Positions 58,908 through 64,000 of a stretch of 64,000 bases of DNA are shown piece by piece (the first letter of the stretch is position 1; every line of letters begins with the position of its first letter). The stretch covers positions 73,312 to 137,311 of the forward strand of contig MU277733.1 in assembly GCA_022385805.1 (NCBI GenBank), read 5' to 3'. A program made the translations under genes and the position numbers. The DNA comes from Pilatotrama ljubarskyi (lineage: Eukaryota; Basidiomycota; Agaricomycetes; Polyporales; Polyporaceae). The notes under the pieces are model-generated. The model was given only the letters and a program-made list of their open reading frames with translations. It was not told where the DNA came from and made no database searches.

Positions 58908-61047
58908 ATGAGCAAAAGAGTCAAAAGCAGCCACAAAAACAAGGGGAAGGCACGGCAAGACCCAGCGCCGCGAGCAAACCCGCACCATCTCCCTGTGTCG
59001 GCTCCGTTGCCTGGGAGCAGCGCCAACTTCGTCGGGCCCAGTACTGAGACTCCGCCGGCGTCCAGCAGGCCATTGTACGCTTCTCAACTTCTGCACGGTC
59101 CCACCGGTATGGAGCCTGGTACCTTATGTGGCAGTTTATACTGATGCTCACGGTATATGAATGTATTATTATAGACTTCGAGCCCAGGTCAGGCACTACT
59201 ATCACAAATGGCCACGACGACACAGCTGTCTCAGGAGCCAATGCCAAGCGTACTGCTGATACAGCTGAGTCGGATGCTCTCGAGGTCACCGCCAGAAAGG
59301 CACGCCGCCGCCAACAAAGAGCATTTTCTCAGCTTATAGCTACCATGGACCATGATGTCGAGACACGCAAGTGAGTGCCATATCCGTGCACGGCGTACCG
59401 CCTGCCTCTCGACAAAATATCACTGATCTCCTTGTTGCCATAGGATATCGACTTCTATTGATCATTACCATAATCAGGCACGACTCGTCGCTCGGATTGT
59501 TCATCCCTTCATGAGTCCCTTCGAGGCTCTGACGTTTGGTATCGAATATGATGGCCCTGGAGAGATACCATCTGATGACGAATCGGAGCCTGACCTTCAA
59601 GTTACCGGTGAAGATTCTGATGCCGGAGCTCGTGTTGAGAGGTGAGCTTCTAGTACTCCCGGTCCGCTGGCACTGACTGTCGATTCATGACTCATATTCA
59701 GCAGGCGTGCAGAGCTTGCCCACCAGCGCGAACTTCTCTACCAGTACCAAGCCATCTTTGAGTGCCTCCCCGACCTCAAGACCTATGTGGAGTTCTTTGA
59801 TGGAGACAGCATCAGGAGCGTTGGCGCTTATGTACGTCAAATATCAAAAGACCCGAGAGTCTGAAGAGCCTCTGTCGCTGCCGCTCACCATTATGCCTGA
59901 CAGCTCCAGTTCAATATGAATGCCGCTCGGGGTGATGACTCAAATCGCATGCGTGAATCCACCATCGCATATATGCAATCCCACGATCATGAAGGCTATT
60001 CCAAGGCGCCGTCTACTCTCGCAAAATTCCAACGTGGATGGCGTAACTGGTACACAGCCCGCCTTCTGTGCCCGCAGCGTCAACTGGCGGCGTTTGATAG
60101 AGACTGGGAACAGTGAGTGACTACCAGTGATGCCCCATTTGGAATCGTCTCACACGGCTACACCACGGTCCAGGTTCTCGGCACATGTTATGAGCGCCAC
60201 TGGCGGCATCGAGGTTCGCGGTGGCGATTTTCCGGCGTTCATGTACAGTCAAGCTTCTGCCCGGCCCACCGACAACCCCGACTCGGACGACCCGGGCACC
60301 ATGCTTGCTGGCTTCCTCATGAGCACATTTTTAGTGATGGTACATGCTCCGCTCCTTTCATGCGTTGTTATGTTAGCACTCACGCCACTCAACCAGTGCT
60401 ATAAGCGCCTTTGGACCGGGCCCAGCTCCGTTGCCCTGGCCTACGGTCGCAAGCTTAAGACGCCCGGCAAGCCTCCGCTGTCCCAGAAGTACAAGATATA
60501 CCGTGTAAGCCCCCGGACGCTAGCGTATACGGTAGTCCTGGTATGTTCCACCCTAACATCCATCGGATGATACTGGTAGTTTACATGCTACTGGTCCTGT
60601 CCTCACAGATCCGCGCCGAGCTCTCCAGCCAGGGCGCATTTGGCGAGACAGATGTAGGCGCATACAACGGGTCCGACCTTTTCAACAGCATTGTCGAGCA
60701 GCTGGAGGACGACACCAATGCATGGGGCCAGGACACGCTTAGGTGGTGGAATGCGTGCGTTCCCCACTACTATCCTGTCCAAGACGACGACTGATATTGG
60801 TAGCTACAGCCGCGTTTTTGGCAACATGACGCGCACCGAGCCCCAGGTGGCCCGCGAGCTCACCACAGCTGATCGCCTTCGTGCCGCGCGCCGCCGTAAC
60901 AAGGACCGCGCCGCTGCGCAGAGTTCACAGGCCCCTAGGTGAGCCCTCACTAATATCATCAGTGCCTGCTAGGTATGCTCAATGACCTACAGTGCCTCGT
61001 CGTCCTCTGCTACAGCCCCTGCTGCCCACGCCGGGACTGCCGACTGA
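58908..61047 (+). CDS. DUF6698 protein, head-to-head with the transposase
   Basis: Protein of the basidiomycete DUF6698 family, function unknown. MSKRVKSSHKNKGKARQD begins a basic, disordered N-terminus. Nine introns, all canonical and phase-consistent, lead through RKARRRQQRAFSQLIATMDH, QARLVARIVHPFMSPFEALT, YQAIFECLPDLKTYVEFFDG, LQFNMNAARGDDSNRMREST, GWRNWYTARLLCPQRQLAAF, GDFPAFMYSQASARPTDN, GFLMSTFLVMCYKRLWTGPS, YRVSPRTLAYTVVLIRAELS and LFNSIVEQLEDDTNAWGQDT, then LRWWNA. The C-terminus is basic (DRLRAARRRNKDRAAAQ) and ends SASSSSATAPAAHAGTAD. No stop interrupts the model, so the gene is under recent coding constraint. Its position beside the transposase suggests element cargo or a second transposition factor; that is inference. 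Confidence 0.8.
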
Positions 61048-61916
61048 AGTTCTCGCCCCCCACACCACTCTGACTCGTGTACCATGATCTTAACCGTTTA
61101 GTCGCTCCTGAAGCCGATCTGCTCACTCGCTCTTGTCTTGCACCTTTAGCATAGCTTTTACTATAATCTATCTCGCGCTCTGCAGTTTCCTGATTGCTCC
61201 TAGCTATGTTGTATGTTTCTATGGGCGATATATTGATATATTTGCCGCCGTGTATTCTATTTGGCAGTGCGTCTGCGCGATCCTGCGCCCCGTCCAGTCC
61301 GTGATCACCCGAGAAAGCAAGGCGTCAGTGCAGGCGGCCCCGCGCATTGCAAACCCTCGTCTCGCAATACATACCCCAACAGGCCATCCATACCGTTCCC
61401 TTGCGGTACTATTGTATGCCGCCCGTGGACAAATATGCGATGCATGCATGTCGTCTTCAGTATAAGGTAGGAGCATTGTAATGCGAATGGATAATCCGTC
61501 CTGCTCGATAGGTTATGCAGCGCAGTATGGTGTATGCTTAAGTAGTCATATGTATGCACTACTCCGTGCACTTTTGCTGATGACCCTGTCACCGCCACCC
61601 GGTGATGCCGCCCGCGTTTCTCTGGCGCTCCTCGCACTCCGCTACTACTGATACCGCCATCTCATCGGATCTCTGTTGACAACGTTGACAGAGTGCGTCC
61701 TGCTACGTGCCGTGGTCGATCCTCAAACTATCGACACTCGGTGCACATTCAATAACTGGAGAAATTGGTATCGTTCAAGGGCCCGGCAGACATTGCCCCA
61801 ATCGGTAACCGGTGGCATCGAACGTCCCATCTGTTCATCCGTATTCATCGGACTGCTCCAGCTCAGAGCCGACGCCCTCCGTTATCGTGCTCGACTCACT
61901 CATCACAACGTAACTT
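61048..61916. other. Spacer between DUF6698 and F-box genes, no gene seen
   Basis: AT-richer than its surroundings in parts, with only short open frames. It probably contains the right end of the transposon candidate and the promoter of the F-box gene. Confidence 0.45.
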
Positions 61917-63784
61917 ATGCCAACGTCTGAGCTACTACTCCTCGCCCCCGAGTTGCTCATGCGCATCCTGCTGGAGCTGGATGCGCATGACCTGGCAGTC
62001 TGCAGAGCTGTACGTTCCCTGCATCGTACCCTCGTGAGGTGCGTTCTGGCACTGACGATAATCCTGTAGGTCTGTAAATTACTAAGGGCTCTGGCTGGCT
62101 CCTCGTTGGTACAGTATAAGCATACCCTCGCTCTTTCTGCAATGAAAAATGGGCCTCTCCATGGACCGGCGATCGCAGTCCGCCTGACGGCGATCAGGAC
62201 ATACCGAGCAGCTTGGGCGTCGTATGCGTTACAACCGAATACCGAACTCATGCGTTACTTCATGGCCGATGGTCGTGTGCAATCATTCCAGCCCGAGTTC
62301 AGACGCTTCATGGGTCCCCTGATCGGCTTTCTGGCTGGATCTCTTCTGACACTGTGGTGCGCTCCATCGCCCATCCGCGGTCTCGAGGCACAAACATGGT
62401 CGTGGGACCTCCAACTTTCTGCCTTCGAACTTCAGCAAGGAATCGTCGATCTATCACAAGATGTGGCAGTTGCTTGTGGAATAGATACGGTCGACCGCAG
62501 GTACTGTGCCCTGCTCTTCAGACATTCCTGCATAGATAATTCAAATGTTCTCATTGCCTGTGGCAGCAACGCCCAGTGTCATATACTCACCTTTTGGCCG
62601 AACGGCCGCATGGTTCATCATCCGGCTGCCGCACAACCTGTCATCTCCGTTCACGCACCTCGTGCGCACGTATCAGAGATTGCGCTCCGGGGAGACCTGC
62701 TCTCCTTATCCTTGTGGGGCGCGTTCGACAGCACTGTCGTAAAGCTCTATAACTGGAAGACCGGCCTGCTCCTAGGGGTAGGTTGATACTCGGATCGACG
62801 GAGACGATTGACTGATTGTCTTCTCAGGAGTTCACATCTCTACCATTGGACTGGGTACACCATGTATTCCTGGATGACTGCACGCTGATCATATCGAACC
62901 AGAACCACCTCTGGGTCTACGTTGTTGATCATGCCGGTGCCGTGCCGCCCCTGGCGGCGGCTCCGGATTACATTCTGCGACTTCCTGGCGACAATGACCA
63001 TCAGCAGAAGTCAGACGTGATCGATTTGACCTGTAATGAGTCCTTGGCTGCAGCAGATCATGTAGGCCTCTTTGGACCTGACCCGGATGCGACCCTGCTC
63101 TCGGTTCGGTTCGCACTAACTTGCTGCAATATTTTCCATCGGTGTCATGGCCGCCAGCGCTATAGGGACTACAATCTCTGCATCCCTCGTCTCGCTCTCC
63201 TCTGCCTCCTCAAGTCTTCGATGCCGAGACCTCCGGGTCGAACGGTAGAACTGCAGTGGGAGGAATGGTCCCACCGCGGAAGCCTTCTGCTGCGTACGCG
63301 GCACGAGACATTGAGGGGATCTCTCGTCCCAACGTCCTTCCTGGGGTCCCGCTTCGCCCTCGCGATAGACTCATCACAAGAGGACCCTCCCTACATCAGT
63401 CGCACCGACGTCTACATCTTCGAAGCGCACCTCCATGCCCAGTCTGACGGCCCCGAAGCCGAACGTGCGCGTGAGCACGCGTCGCGTTACATCAATTTCG
63501 GCGCCACAGGTATCGAGACGGACGGATGCAGCTGCTTCCCGGCAGCCAGAACCTCGCTGCCTTACCGGATAATCCATAAGGAGATCGTATACGAGGAACA
63601 TGATGAAATGGCCATCTATGAGTCAAGCCGAGTGGTGATGCTGGACGACGGAGTGGCATTGTTGGTGCGTTCGGGGCGCCGAATCTGATCTCCTCCTACA
63701 AATTAATATCCATCACAGCGCGAGGGTAGTCATCCGGTCACCTATCAGAAGATGATCACAAAGTGCTACACGTTCTCTGTGTGA
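61917..63784 (+). CDS. F-box protein with divergent C-terminal half, intact paralogue
   Basis: Predicted SCF ubiquitin-ligase adaptor of 567 residues, from exons 61917-62009, 62070-62777, 62828-63664 and 63719-63784, all in phase. The N-terminal F-box is MPTSELLLLAPELLMRILLE followed by LDAHDLAVCRAVCKLLRALA. Then comes RLTAIRTYRAAWASYALQPN. The C-terminal half contains beta-strand-like repeats reminiscent of a degenerate propeller: GDLLSLSLWGAFDSTVVKLY, NWKTGLLLG, WVHHVFLDDCTLIISNQNHL and LGSRFALAIDSSQEDPP. Close to the end are SLPYRIIHKEIVYEEHDE and VMLDDGVALL, then the last small exon ending KCYTFSV. The ending parallels the frameshifted paralogue at 35-37 kb. Substrate binding through the C-terminal half is an inference. 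Confidence 0.8.
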
Positions 63785-64000
63785 GGTTACGCCACTCGCT
63801 GTAGTCGAACTTCACGAGCACGTCGGTCCCTTCTAGCACGACTTACCATCCTTCCCGTATACTGACCCTCCTGACTTCATGCCTGGCTCCATGTATTACC
63901 AGGGACGTGCTCGCGCGTTAAGTTCGTGCCTTCAAGTTACGATGTGTCTATATATCTGCGCTTCGAAGAGCTAGTCGTACTCGCGTCCGCGGCCGCTGTC

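Larger units (their letters stand above)
53719..61047. mobile_element. Candidate Plavaka-type DNA transposon (coding core; ends not defined)
   Basis: The span covers an apparently intact Plavaka-family transposase on the minus strand and a divergently transcribed DUF6698 gene on the plus strand, with start codons 226 bp apart. Head-to-head layout inside an otherwise unrelated gene neighbourhood suggests one inserted unit. Terminal inverted repeats and target-site duplication could not be located with confidence, so the true ends may lie anywhere in 52605-53718 on the left and 61048-61916 on the right. Confidence 0.55.

Noticed and set aside
53356..61581. Shared 11-mer CATCAGCAAAA in inverted orientation in the two flanks of the transposon candidate
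   Set aside because: Distances from the presumed ends differ and one 11-base match is not significant.
53155..61649. Possible terminal inverted repeat: AGTAGTATAACGGAGTG (53155) against the reverse complement of CACTCCGCTACTACT (61635-61649)
   Set aside because: Needs a two-base gap and similarity fades immediately inside; such a match between two 600-bp flanks can arise by chance. No target-site duplication was found beside it.
1..64000. tRNA, rRNA and CRISPR features
   Set aside because: Scanned for tRNA T-loop-like GTTCRA contexts and for regularly spaced repeats; nothing with supporting structure was found, as expected for this kind of fungal window.

Overview
The window is chromosomal DNA of a filamentous basidiomycete, most likely an Agaricomycete (possibly a wood-decay polypore). 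The evidence is dense genes split by many 45-70 nt GT-AG introns, a high-GC coding bias, and several families typical of Agaricomycetes: DUF6533 membrane proteins, a Plavaka-type transposase, a DUF6698 protein and F-box proteins with divergent C-terminal halves. No bacterial or organellar features, rRNA, tRNA or CRISPR were seen. Gene models were spliced by hand by checking GT/AG sites and reading phase, so exon edges are inferences.

Layout. 1-1.5 kb: 3' end of a GH38 vacuolar alpha-mannosidase. 1.8-7.2 kb: two minus-strand genes of unknown function, one with a C-terminal membrane segment and one long, Ser/Pro-rich and with a coiled coil. 7.8-9.4 kb: a JmjC hydroxylase with an acidic insertion. 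9.4-11.3 kb: two poorly recognised minus-strand genes. 11.5-13.0 kb: an aldo-keto reductase whose 5' half needs 5-nt and 1-nt microexons. 13.4-18.0 kb: a homologue of yeast YML020W, with a disordered N-terminal region and a hydrolase-like C-terminal domain. 19.5-23.7 kb: three same-strand genes, a Ctr copper transporter, a NADAR-domain protein and a ferric/cupric reductase, which look like a reductive metal-uptake neighbourhood.

24-47.6 kb is a mosaic. Conserved housekeeping or secreted-enzyme genes (GH13 alpha-amylase, REX1-type 3'-5' exoribonuclease, Rtt106-like histone chaperone) alternate with four minus-strand copies of a DUF6533 multi-pass membrane protein. It also holds an F-box gene with an apparent frameshift, an LRR-like gene and a decayed phosphotransferase. 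47.6-51.3 kb is gene-poor and looks decayed.

53.7-61.0 kb holds a Plavaka-family transposase that reads through as an intact multi-exon gene, in head-to-head orientation with an intact nine-intron DUF6698 gene. The pair may be the two-gene cargo of one DNA transposon and is the most interesting candidate system here. 61.9-63.8 kb: an intact F-box protein, paralogous to the frameshifted copy at 35-37 kb.
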